From the NCBI RefSeq assembly GCF_024323335.1, contig NC_066585.1, positions 533,596,082 through 533,660,081 of the forward strand: DNA of 64,000 nt, read 5' to 3'. Every line of letters starts with the position of its first letter. The stretch's first letter is position 1. Position numbers and translations under genes: made by a program. Positions 55,280-64,000 of this stretch are shown piece after piece. This stretch comes from Lathyrus oleraceus. Taxonomy: Eukaryota > Streptophyta > Magnoliopsida > Fabales > Fabaceae. Under the pieces are notes generated by a model that did not search any database, had not been told where the DNA came from, and saw only the letters and a list, made by a program, of their open reading frames with translations.

Positions 55280-57490
55280 TCAAGCAAATAGAGCCGGATA
55301 CGACTCCTTCATCTGATCTTCACGCTCCCAAGTCAAGCTCTCACCAGCTGGACCTCCCCAAACAACTTTCACTAGAGCAATCTTCTTACCTCTCAGGGTC
55401 TTCTCTTCTCGGTCATCTATCCGAATTGGCAACACCTCTACGGTCAAATTATCCCTCACCTGGATATCATCCAACTGAACAACATGCGAAGGATCCGCAA
55501 TATACTTTCTTAACTGAGATACATGAAACACATCATGCAGATTAGAAAGCGACGGCGGTAAAGCTATCCGATACGCCACTTCCCCAACCCTCTTCAAAAT
55601 CTGATACGGACCCACAAACCTCGGAGTAAGCTTTTTAGACTTTAAAGCTCTACCCACACCCGTCGTCGGAGTAACTCTCAAGAACACATGATCTCCCTCT
55701 TGGAACTCAAGTGCCTTTCTCCTGTTATCATGATAACTCTTCTGACGGCTCTGAGAAATCTTCATTTTCTCCTGAATCATCTTAATCCTTTCAGTCGTCT
55801 GCTGCACAATCTCAGGTCCGAGTACAACACTCTCACCTGATTCATACCAACACAATGGAGTTCTACACCTCCTACCATACAATGCTTCATATGGAGCCAT
55901 ACCGATACTAGCATGAAAACTATTATTATAAGTAAACTCCACCAACGGCAAATAACTATCCCAAGAACCACTCTGCTCCAACACACAAGCTCTCAACAAA
56001 TCCTCCAAGGACTGGATAGTTCTTTCAGTCTGACCATCAGTCTGAGGATGATAAGCTGAACTCAACCTCAACTTAGTTCCCAACGCTCTTTGCAAACTTT
56101 CCCAAAATCTAGAAGTAAATCTGGGATCTCTATCAGACACAATACTGGATGGAATACCATGCAGCCTCACTATCTCCTCAATATACAACTCTGCCAACTT
56201 CTCTAAAGAGTGATTAACCTTCATCGGCAAGAAATGCGCCGACTTAGTCAATCGATCCACAATCACCCAAATAGAATCATTACCTTTCGTCGTCCTCGGC
56301 AATCCCGTCACAAAATCCATGGAAATGCTATCCCACTTCCATTCAGGAATCTTCAAAGGTTGCATCATACCTGCCGGTTTCTGATGTTCAATCTTTGACT
56401 TCTGACAAGTCAAACAGGCATACACAAACTTAGCAACATCTCTTTTCATACCAGCCCACCAAAACAACTTCTTCAAATCTTGATACATTTTAGTTGCACC
56501 TGGATGGATGCTCAATCCACTCCTATGGCCCTCTTCAAGAATACTCTTTTTCAATTCAGACACCTCAGGAACACAAACTCTACCCTTAAATCGCAAGATG
56601 CCATTCTCATCAATCTCAAAATTACCACCATTACCCCGGTTAACCATAGTAATATGATCGACTAGAGCGACATCAACTTGCTGACCATTCCGAATATCTT
56701 CTAGAATTCCACTAGTCAACTTCAGCATACCCAACTTTACACTATCAGCGGAAACTTCACAACCCAAACTCATGTCACGGAACTGTTCAATTAACTCGAG
56801 CTCCCGAACCATCATCATAGACATATGTAGAGACTTTCTACTCAGCGCATCTGCAACTACATTAGCCTTACCGGGATGATAACTCAATTCAAAGTCAAAA
56901 TCCTTCAGTAATTCTAACCACCTTCTCTGCCTCGTATTTAACTCTTTCTGATCAAACAGATACTTCAGACTCTTGTGATCACTGAACACTTCGAATCTGG
57001 AACCATACAGATAATGCCTCCACATTTTCAACACAAATACAACAGCTGCAAGTTCTAGATCATGCGTAGGATAATTCCTCTCATGAACTTTCAACTGTCT
57101 AGAAGCATAAGCTACAACTTTACCATTCTGCATCAAAACACCACCAAGACCCATCAAAGAAGCATCACAATAGACAACGAAGGACTCACCAGGATTAGGC
57201 AAGATCAACACTGGAGCACTGGTCAACCGCCTCTTCAACTCCACAAAACTCGCTTCACAAGCTGCATCCCACACATACACTTGACCCTTCTTAGTCAACT
57301 GCGTCAATGGCAATGCCAACTTAGAGAAGCCCTCAATAAATCTGCGATAATAACCAGCTAACCCCAGAAAACTGCGTATCTCAGTAGCAGACTTCGGAGT
57401 CTCCCACTGTAATACAGCAACAACTTTAGCAGGATCAACAGAAATCCCACCACTCGAAATCACATGGCCAAGGAAACTCACTTCCTTCAA
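55280..57490 (-). CDS. Element D RT end, RNase H, integrase, chromodomain-like tail
   Basis: 736 residues. The RT thumb begins [19 protein letters not shown]. RNase H has [49 protein letters not shown] and VVADALSRK. The integrase zinc domain spans [18 protein letters not shown] and CLTCQKSK; the catalytic core has [21 protein letters not shown] and [17 protein letters not shown]. The C-terminus reads [29 protein letters not shown], then [18 protein letters not shown], a chromodomain-like end that in chromoviruses guides insertion to chromatin. The upstream frame (57556-59691) would be continuous but for one missing base and one TAA at 57491-57560. Confidence 0.92.
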   Translation of the reverse strand: MKEVSFLGHVISSGGISVDPAKVVAVLQWETPKSATEIRSFLGLAGYYRRFIEGFSKLALPLTQLTKKGQVYVWDAACEASFVELKRRLTSAPVLILPNPGESFVVYCDASLMGLGGVLMQNGKVVAYASRQLKVHERNYPTHDLELAAVVFVLKMWRHYLYGSRFEVFSDHKSLKYLFDQKELNTRQRRWLELLKDFDFELSYHPGKANVVADALSRKSLHMSMMMVRELELIEQFRDMSLGCEVSADSVKLGMLKLTSGILEDIRNGQQVDVALVDHITMVNRGNGGNFEIDENGILRFKGRVCVPEVSELKKSILEEGHRSGLSIHPGATKMYQDLKKLFWWAGMKRDVAKFVYACLTCQKSKIEHQKPAGMMQPLKIPEWKWDSISMDFVTGLPRTTKGNDSIWVIVDRLTKSAHFLPMKVNHSLEKLAELYIEEIVRLHGIPSSIVSDRDPRFTSRFWESLQRALGTKLRLSSAYHPQTDGQTERTIQSLEDLLRACVLEQSGSWDSYLPLVEFTYNNSFHASIGMAPYEALYGRRCRTPLCWYESGESVVLGPEIVQQTTERIKMIQEKMKISQSRQKSYHDNRRKALEFQEGDHVFLRVTPTTGVGRALKSKKLTPRFVGPYQILKRVGEVAYRIALPPSLSNLHDVFHVSQLRKYIADPSHVVQLDDIQVRDNLTVEVLPIRIDDREEKTLRGKKIALVKVVWGGPAGESLTWEREDQMKESYPALFA

Positions 57491-57555
57491 CCAGAACTCA
57501 CATTTAGATAACTTTGCATATTATTTCTTTTCCCTTAACACCTGCAAAACAATTC

Positions 57556-59646
57556 TCAGATGTCCTGCATGCTCTTCTCCGTCTTAGAATATATCAATAT
57601 ATCATCTATGAACACCACAACAAAATTATCAAGGTACGGATGAAATATACGATTCATATATTCCATAAACACACCTGGAGCATTAGACACACCGAACGGC
57701 ATTACAGTGTATTCATAATGACCATACCTCGTACGGAAAGCAGTCTTCGCAATATCATCTGACTTCACCCGGATCTGATGATAACCCGACCGTAAATCAA
57801 TCTTACTGAAAACATGAGCTCCAACCAACTGATCCATCAAATCATCAATCCTCGGCAATGGATACCGATTCTTGATAGTCACCTTATTCAACTGCCGGTA
57901 ATCGACACACAACCTCATCGTACCTTCTTTCTTCTTCACTAACAATACTGGTGCACCCCAAGGAGAAACACTTGGACGCACAAACTTCTTCTCAAGCAAT
58001 TCTTCAAGTTGCTTCTTCAATTCAACTAATTCAGTTGCCGACATTCTATAAGGAGACATCGACACTGGACTCGTACCTGGTACTAAGTCAATGGCAAATT
58101 CGACTTCACGTTCTGGAGGTAATTCACTTACATCCTCCGGAAACACATCCTGAAATTCACAGACAACAGGCAAGTCTACACTCACCACTTTCTTATTCGC
58201 TTGCAGAGACGCAAATAAAGCGAATATCTGAGCCTCATCTTTCACAAATTTCCCCACCTGCCTAGCAGATAGAAATCTTGCCTCATCATTCTCACCAACT
58301 TCAGAAAACCGCACCGTCTTACTATAGCAGTTGATAAACACGCCATAGAATTCTAGCCAATTCATTCCCATAATAATATCAATTTGGTGCAAGGGTAAGC
58401 ACACCAAATCAACCACGAACTCTCTCTCAAAGATCGTCAAATGACAACCTCGACAGACAACAGAAGTCTTCACAGAACCATTAGCAGGAGTATCTATCAC
58501 CATACTTCCGCCTAGGGACGACATAATCACACCAATCCTGGTCGCACACTCATACGAAATAAACGAATGAGTAGCACCAGTGTCAACAATAGCAAGCAAT
58601 TCAACATTATTAATCAAGCAAGTACCTTTAATCAAATTATCTTCTTTAGGAGTTTCAGTCCCACTCAGAGCAAACACCCTACCAGTAGTATGAGCTGCAG
58701 TAGCCGCCTTCTTCGGTTTCGAGAACTGCGAACTGATATGGCCTTTCTCGCCACAATTAAAACATGTCGGACCAGCATCCTTACATTCAGTAACTCTATG
58801 ACCAGCCTGACCACATCGGAAACATCTCAACACTTTCTTGGTACAGTTATCAGCACGGTGGCCTGGCTCGCCACACTTGAAACATTTACCAGCTATGGGA
58901 GATCCTCCCCCACTTGGCTTCTTCGCATCTACCACTTTCTGCTTACCTTTACCATTCGGAGATGCATAAGGACTACCACGATCCTTATTCTTCTTCTCAC
59001 TAAGACTCTTGTAGTGAGCAGTCCTAGCCTTGCTATCTTCATCAAATATCCTGCACTTGTTAACCAGTGTAGGAAACCTACGAATCTCCTGGTAACCAAT
59101 GCCTTGTTTGATTTCGGGACGCAACCCGTTCTCAAACTTGACACACTTGGATTCCTCAGCATCAGCATTATTATAATGAGGACAATACTGCACCAGCTCC
59201 TCAAACTTCGAAGCGTAATCAGCAACAGACATGTTACCCTGCTTCAGTTCTAGAAATTCCATCTCCTTCTTACATCGCACATCAGCAGGAAAATATTTCT
59301 CCAGAAAGGCCGCCTTGAACCTTTCCCAAGTCATCTCAGTACCTGGTACTGCAATTCTCTGACGAGTGTTATCCCACCAGTTTTCAGCCTCTTCAGATAA
59401 CATATGCGTACCAAACTGCACCTTCTGTGCTTCAGTACACGTCATCACCCGGAAAATCTTCTCAATTTCCTTCAGCCAAATCTGAGCACCATCTGGGTCA
59501 TAGCGCCCTTTGAATGTAGGAGGGTTATTCTTCAGAAACCTTCCCAAATTCCTAAACTCGTCGACCGGCGGATTCTGCTGCGCCTGCATAGCCTGCGCCA
59601 TAGCAGCCAAAGCCTCAGCAATCGCACGGTCATTTTCTCCAGCCAT
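57556..59646 (-). CDS. Element D gag, protease and first half of RT
   Basis: The start is taken at [20 protein letters not shown] (59646); an upstream in-frame ATG at 59691 lies too near the PBS. Gag: [39 protein letters not shown]. Three zinc knuckles follow: [28 protein letters not shown], and [14 protein letters not shown], the last with Phe in place of Cys. Protease has [15 protein letters not shown] has VPVD-like core motifs [35 protein letters not shown] and the active site [11 protein letters not shown]. The frame ends soon after at a frameshift. It makes the particle and the enzyme precursor. Confidence 0.9.
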   Translation of the reverse strand: MAGENDRAIAEALAAMAQAMQAQQNPPVDEFRNLGRFLKNNPPTFKGRYDPDGAQIWLKEIEKIFRVMTCTEAQKVQFGTHMLSEEAENWWDNTRQRIAVPGTEMTWERFKAAFLEKYFPADVRCKKEMEFLELKQGNMSVADYASKFEELVQYCPHYNNADAEESKCVKFENGLRPEIKQGIGYQEIRRFPTLVNKCRIFDEDSKARTAHYKSLSEKKNKDRGSPYASPNGKGKQKVVDAKKPSGGGSPIAGKCFKCGEPGHRADNCTKKVLRCFRCGQAGHRVTECKDAGPTCFNCGEKGHISSQFSKPKKAATAAHTTGRVFALSGTETPKEDNLIKGTCLINNVELLAIVDTGATHSFISYECATRIGVIMSSLGGSMVIDTPANGSVKTSVVCRGCHLTIFEREFVVDLVCLPLHQIDIIMGMNWLEFYGVFINCYSKTVRFSEVGENDEARFLSARQVGKFVKDEAQIFALFASLQANKKVVSVDLPVVCEFQDVFPEDVSELPPEREVEFAIDLVPGTSPVSMSPYRMSATELVELKKQLEELLEKKFVRPSVSPWGAPVLLVKKKEGTMRLCVDYRQLNKVTIKNRYPLPRIDDLMDQLVGAHVFSKIDLRSGYHQIRVKSDDIAKTAFRTRYGHYEYTVMPFGVSNAPGVFMEYMNRIFHPYLDNFVVVFIDDILIYSKTEKSMQDI

Positions 59647-59744
59647 ACTCTGCACAACACAACCACAACCGTTAAATACCGACAGTGTCATTTACACTAA
59701 TCGACCAACAGGGAAAACCTCACATTATGACTCGACTGGACTGA

Positions 59745-59760
59745 CCATGCTCTGATACCA
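59745..59760 (-). other. Primer-binding site of element D
   Basis: Minus-sense TGGTATCAGAGCATGG, complementary to initiator tRNA-Met, four bases from the LTR. Confidence 0.9.
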
Positions 59761-59764
59761 CTAA

Positions 59765-61585
59765 TGTAACACCCTTCTACCCGAACGACATATTTAATTA
59801 TATTATCAGAGTACAACATGTAGAAGAGTTTACATTCCTTACAACATAACACTTATTTCATTCCAACATAACATGTATTATTTAATATTTAAAACTTCGC
59901 AGCGGACAACAACACAATTATTACAATTCATCGTATAACAATTCATAATAATGTTTCAACATTATCTCAACAAACATCTCAATATTAGTCATCATAAACA
60001 ACGGAAATAATACTATATTATCTATCGAATCCCATAAACCCGGTGTCACATGACCAGAGCATTTGACCCGACTCTGTAGAATAACTCTACACTTATTCCT
60101 GGAACCTCAACAATATCTACTCCGCTTTATCTGCACATTGCTCATCATAGATGAACATAAACACATGCAGAAGGGGTGAGAATTACATTATTAAATAATA
60201 ATATAACGACAGAAATATAAACATAAATATATTTCACATATTCCAACACAGCTCATCATAATCATCATAATCATCATAATCAACATAGTCATGAACATCA
60301 ACAAAACAACATATCAATGCAATGCACACACCCATGCATGACTTCACACGACTCGGTATACCCATTTTGTGACCACTACAGGATCACCACTCCCAGATTC
60401 ATCACCATAGAATCCGAGTTCCCCGTAAGGAACCAAGCCTCTCAACAAGCCCGGAGTCAACAACATCATTGGAACTCAGTCCGTTCATCACTAGGCATCG
60501 GCCTTTCATGAATGCATGCACACCAAGCATTCATCATAATCAACATAGCAACAACAGCATCATATAGTCATGTTATCATCATCATTAACACATTCTATCA
60601 TAAAAGCATATCACATCATGCCACATAATCAAACACAGTATTATCGCACTCTACTAATATCTATACCACTCAAAGCAACGGGAATTGATCCCTCGTATAC
60701 TATGCATCAGCTAAGTTACCTCGCTCAGCCTAAACAACCGAACTGCACAACAACAGCCAGGAAAGACCACAAGTCTGCCCATACGCGTATTGCCTATGCT
60801 CATACGCGTATTGCCCACGCCTGACCAAATCCATACGCGTATTGGCCATTCCCATACGCGTATGCTACGCGTATCACTTCCCCATACGCGTACCACCAGA
60901 GACCATTTCACGTTCAAAATTCCATCTTCCTCATCCATACGCGTATTGCCTAGTGCCATACGCGTACCAGGCCATCTCATACGCGTATTGCCTAGTGCCA
61001 TACGCGTATGACCAGAAACCAGATCTCCAGATCTGCAATGGCTTTCTCTGCTACGAGATCTATCAAATTTACCCTTCCACAGTCCAAATTTCACACAAAA
61101 TCACTCATATCATCTAATACAAATAGTTCCCTATTCGATTTCACAAATCCTAACATCATTGCATATAATTCCTACGAATTCCTTCGACTAAAAACCCAAT
61201 TTCGTTCATATAATATTTCACCATTTTTAACATATTATTGTTTAATAAGGTTCAGACCCCTTACCTCTTTGGATTGAAGGAAGCTCTGAGCAATCTTTGG
61301 CCTTTTCCTCTTCCTTCTCTTTCTCTTCAGCGTTTCTCCCCCCTTTCTCTGACTCTGAGGCAAAACACGTGAAAACAACCTGAGTCCTCACTTTGGCCTC
61401 TTTTATCCAATTTCCACTTTTACCCTTCCACTCTTAATATTCCAATTATTTTATTTATTTAATTATTATTAAAATAAATAATATCTATAATAATAATAAT
61501 CCAATAATTCAACTTTATTTAATTAAATTAATAAAATAATATTAACTCAATTAAATAATTCTCTTATTTTAATCGGGGTGTTACA
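59765..61585 (-). repeat. 5' LTR of element D
   Basis: 1821 bp, essentially identical to 53418-55237. It carries the same cluster of ACGCGT palindromes at about 60780-61010. Confidence 0.95.
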
Positions 61586-61590
61586 ACTGC

Positions 61591-61960
61591 CACCTACCTG
61601 ATGCCATATGATTATCCGAGACCTACACCTTTGGATGTGGCTGGGCCTTCAACCCTCCATATCCAACGTGTAGAGGAGTTGAGAGAAGAAGACCTTTCAC
61701 GTGCTTGGATCCGTGAAAGAGAAGAATTGCTGCAACAGATTAAGGAGAAAGATGCTCTGATAGAGTTCCTTGAGCATCAGGTGATCGATGACCCGAACGA
61801 CACCTGGACTTCTTTGCTTCCTCAGTCTTCCAAGTTTTGGAAGAGGAAGTACGATCAGCTTGCTAAGGCAAAGGCAGATATGGAAGCGGCTTATGAGAGA
61901 GAGATCAAGAAGTTGTGCACTTCTCGTCTTCCAGCATCCAGAGCTCCTAGGGATCCATAG
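61591..61960 (+). CDS. ORF1 of element C, part after the D insertion
   Basis: The frame resumes as YLMPYDYPRPTPLDVAGPS and ends in a Glu/Lys-rich coiled-coil-like tail (REREELLQQIKEKDALIEFL, WKRKYDQLAKAKADMEAAYE) with a stop at 61960. It aligns along its length with the end of ORF1 in B and has no internal stop, so ORF1 of C was probably intact until D inserted. Confidence 0.88.
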
Positions 61961-62257
61961 GATGTTGTTTTCCTTTTCTCTTTGTAATAATCAAAACGTT
62001 GTACTTCTTTGTCAAATATATTGAATGAGATATTTTCCATGTGAATTCAAAATGCTTTAAATATTCAAAATATCTGCAAACAATACCCAAAGGGTTCCTT
62101 GAAAATAAAATAAAGCATCTGCACAAGCATTTCATGCATCATGTTGCATAAGCAGGTACCTTGTTTCTGGTCTTCTTGTCCTAACTCTGTGCTCTTCATT
62201 TATTTTGAAGACAAGCTGACTCATCGGTATTACACCCGAGCCAATTCTGCAAGAGTA
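61961..62257 (+). other. ORF1-gag spacer of element C
   Basis: Non-coding by comparison with B. It contains the phrase TTCATTTATTTTGAAGACAA and a CATGCATCATGTTGCATAAG repeat. Confidence 0.5.
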
Positions 62258-64000
62258 ATGGATCAGCTAGAGCAAGAGAACCGTGAACTGAGAGACGAAG
62301 TTGCCAGACTTGGCGCTCTGATGGAGCAACTTCTCGCTGCTCAGAATCAGCCTGCTCAACCGCCTGCAACTCCTGTCCAGAGGACTGTTGTCTCAGAGGT
62401 TGCTACTACAGTCGTGCCTGCTGCCAGTGTTCCGTATATGCCCAATGCCATGCCAGCCGGATTCCCGTGGGGCATGCCTCCAGGTTTCATGCCTGACATC
62501 CCAGCTCCAACGTTTGCTCATATGCCGGCATCTAGCCCGGTCCTTACTGCTGCTCCTCCTGTTGTGCACGCCATGCCGAGAGCAGAAGACCCCATCTATC
62601 ATTCCGAGCCATCTGAGGGCCCGGACGTTAATGAAAAAATGGATGCTATGAATGACCAATTCCTTGAGCTGAGGAAGGAATTGAGGACCCTCAGGGGTAA
62701 AGATCTTTTCGGCAAGTCTGCTGCCGAGCTCTGCCTGGTTCCAGGTGTAAAAATTCCAATCAAGTTCAAAGTTCCTGACTTTGAGAAATACAAAGGGAAC
62801 ACCTGTCCGCTTGCTCACCTGGTTATGTACGCCAGGAAGATGTCTACTCAGACCGACAATGATCAACTCTTGATCCACTACTTCTAAGACAGCTTGTCTG
62901 ATGCTGCGCTCCGTTGGTACATGAGTCTGGACAGTGCCAACATCAGATCATTCAACGACCTTGGCGAGGCTTTCGTCAAACAATACAAGTATAACGTCGA
63001 TATGGCGCCTGATAGAGATCAACTCAGGTCTATGTCGCAGAAGGATAAAGAGACTTTTAAAGAGTACGCCCATAGGTGGCGAGAGCTGGCGGCTCAGATC
63101 ACTCCACCGCTCGAGGAGAAAGAAATGACTAAGATTTTTCTGAAAACTCTTAGCTCATTTTATTATGAGCGAATGGTGGCTAGTGCTCCCTCAGACTTCA
63201 CCGAGATGGTGAATATGGGGATGAGACTTGAAGAGGGTGTCCGTGAAGGACGTTTGGCAAAAGATGAAGGCTCTTCTAGCAAGAGGTATGGCTCATTTGC
63301 TAAGAAGAAAGATGGGGAAGCACATGCTATGCAGTCCCATAAATCAAGGAAACCTCCCGTTCAGAGGAAACCAGCACGCCGTGCTGGTCATCAGCATCAG
63401 GTGGCCCATATTGCTCCTGTCTTCAAAGACAATTCTCAGCAATATCAACAGCAAAAATATCAGCAACCTCAATATCAGCAACAACAACGCCCACAGCAAC
63501 AGGCCTACCAGCCTCGTGGAAGCACAACCAATCAAGCAAATTTGAGTTATGACCGGAAAAAGATCAACTTCGATCCTATCCCCATGTCGTACGCAGAGCT
63601 TTATCCCTCCTTGTTGGAGAGAAAATTGATAACTCCCAGGGATCCTCCTGCTATTCCTGCTAATCCACAGTGGTGGTACAAACCAGATCAGCATTGTGTA
63701 TATCATTCCGGAGCTCCGGGCCATAACGTCGAGAACTGCTATCCGCTCAAGACTAAGGTCCAGGACCTTATGAGATGTGGAATTTTGAGCTTCGAAGATT
63801 CGGGCCCAAATGTTACCAAGAACCCATTGCCTTCGCATGGGAAATCTGTGAACATGGTCCAGGGATGCCCTGGGAAATATAAAGTCAAATATGTGAGTCA
63901 TATTCTACAATCGTTGGTGGAGCTACATCGCTTGTTGTGCCAATACAGCTATATGGAGCATGATCATGATAAGTGCCGTATCTGTTCGGTAAACCGCTTG
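62258..64000 (+). pseudogene. Gag of element C with one stop, runs off the window
   Basis: It starts MDQLEQENRELRDEVARLGA (coiled coil), then a Pro-rich segment, FKVPDFEKYKGNTCPLAHL and LLIHYF followed by TAA at 62885-62887, where element B has CAG. The same frame continues openly to the window edge: ALRWYMSLDSANIRSFNDL, FKEYAHRWRELAAQITPP, Gln-rich QQYQQQKYQQPQYQQQQ, and the knuckle variant CVYHSGAPGHNVENC. The protease lies beyond the edge. Apart from the one stop, the sequence is well preserved. Confidence 0.88.

Larger units (their letters stand above)
53418..61585 (-). mobile_element. Chromovirus-type Ty3/gypsy element D, near-intact
   Basis: 8.2 kb, minus strand: 5' LTR 59765-61585, PBS about 59745-59760 (TGGTATCAGAGC), gag-protease-RT start 59646-57556, RT end-RNase H-integrase 57490-55280, PPT 55238-55252, 3' LTR 53418-55237. 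LTRs look identical apart from a 1-nt length difference, so insertion is recent. The C-terminus after integrase has a chromodomain-like end, placing D among chromoviruses; Tekay is the likely clade but this was not tested. Confidence 0.92.
45909..64000 (+). mobile_element. Ogre-like element C, right end outside the window
   Basis: LTR 45909-51313, PBS 51314, leader, ORF1 52339-53417 continuing at 61591-61960 around element D, gag 62258 to the window end. Protease, RT, integrase and the 3' LTR should lie to the right. It starts right after the GGGCGGC phrase behind the integrase of B, a phrase that in element A (about 14021-14028) continues into GGGCAAAAA. C is therefore most simply an insertion in the 3' UTR of B. 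Confidence 0.8.

Noticed and set aside
59745..59764. tRNA-like sequence near the LTR of D and similar blocks elsewhere
   Set aside because: These are primer-binding sites matching only the tRNA 3' end; no cloverleaf is present.

Overview
The window looks like repeat-dense nuclear DNA from a higher plant, most likely a legume of the Fabeae/Trifolieae group. The main evidence is a set of Ogre/Tat-type Ty3/gypsy elements with an extra ORF ahead of gag, leaders with a GGCGACTCTGCTGGGG-type primer-binding site and one 5.4 kb LTR. SIRE/Maximus-type Ty1/copia elements have LTRs that abut a CTCCCCC polypurine tract. The assignment rests on element style only. I see no intact host gene, no tRNA or rRNA gene and nothing bacterial.

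Layout. 1-3546: AT-rich sequence with broken minus-strand exons resembling a plant B3 DNA-binding-domain gene (tails at 551-787 and 1985-2172). 3547-22245: a minus-strand SIRE-like copia element (LTRs 3698-5186 and 20757-22245, both 1489 bp). It is split inside its GAG-pre-integrase codons by a plus-strand Ogre/Tat-like element A (8535-18604, target duplication ATGAC). 22246-22277 and 31533-31782: two pieces of a plus-strand B3-like exon, separated by a second minus-strand copia element (22278-31532, target duplication GATGT) that carries an accessory ORF between pol and its 3' LTR. 31783-33470: AT-rich DNA, a microsatellite and a minus-strand LINE-type zf-RVT/RNase H remnant. 33471-36231: a third, rearranged copia element with one LTR in the middle and gag and pol on the wrong sides of it. 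36232-45908: Ogre-like element B. From 45909: Ogre-like element C, running off the right edge and probably inserted in the 3' UTR of B. 53418-61585: a minus-strand chromovirus-type gypsy element D, inserted into ORF1 of C, with LTRs that look identical except for a 1-nt indel.

How the parts relate. The insertion order can be read from nesting: copia 1 before A; C before D; C probably after B. A and B have lost most of RT, RNase H and integrase by internal deletion and cannot move on their own. D is nearly intact (one frameshift and one stop next to the RT active site). C has an open ORF1 once D is removed, and a gag with one stop.

The most unusual signal is that the LTRs of four unrelated families each carry repeated short palindromes: GTTAACCGGTTAAC in copia 2 (pairs at a constant 21-bp pitch, plus one pair just upstream of the accessory ORF), ATACGCGTAT in D, ATGTCATGACAT in copia 1, and TCGCCTAGCGA-like sites in A and B. 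Other signals worth attention are the accessory ORF, the LTRs shared between two internal regions, and a hairpin conserved in the Ogre-like leaders.
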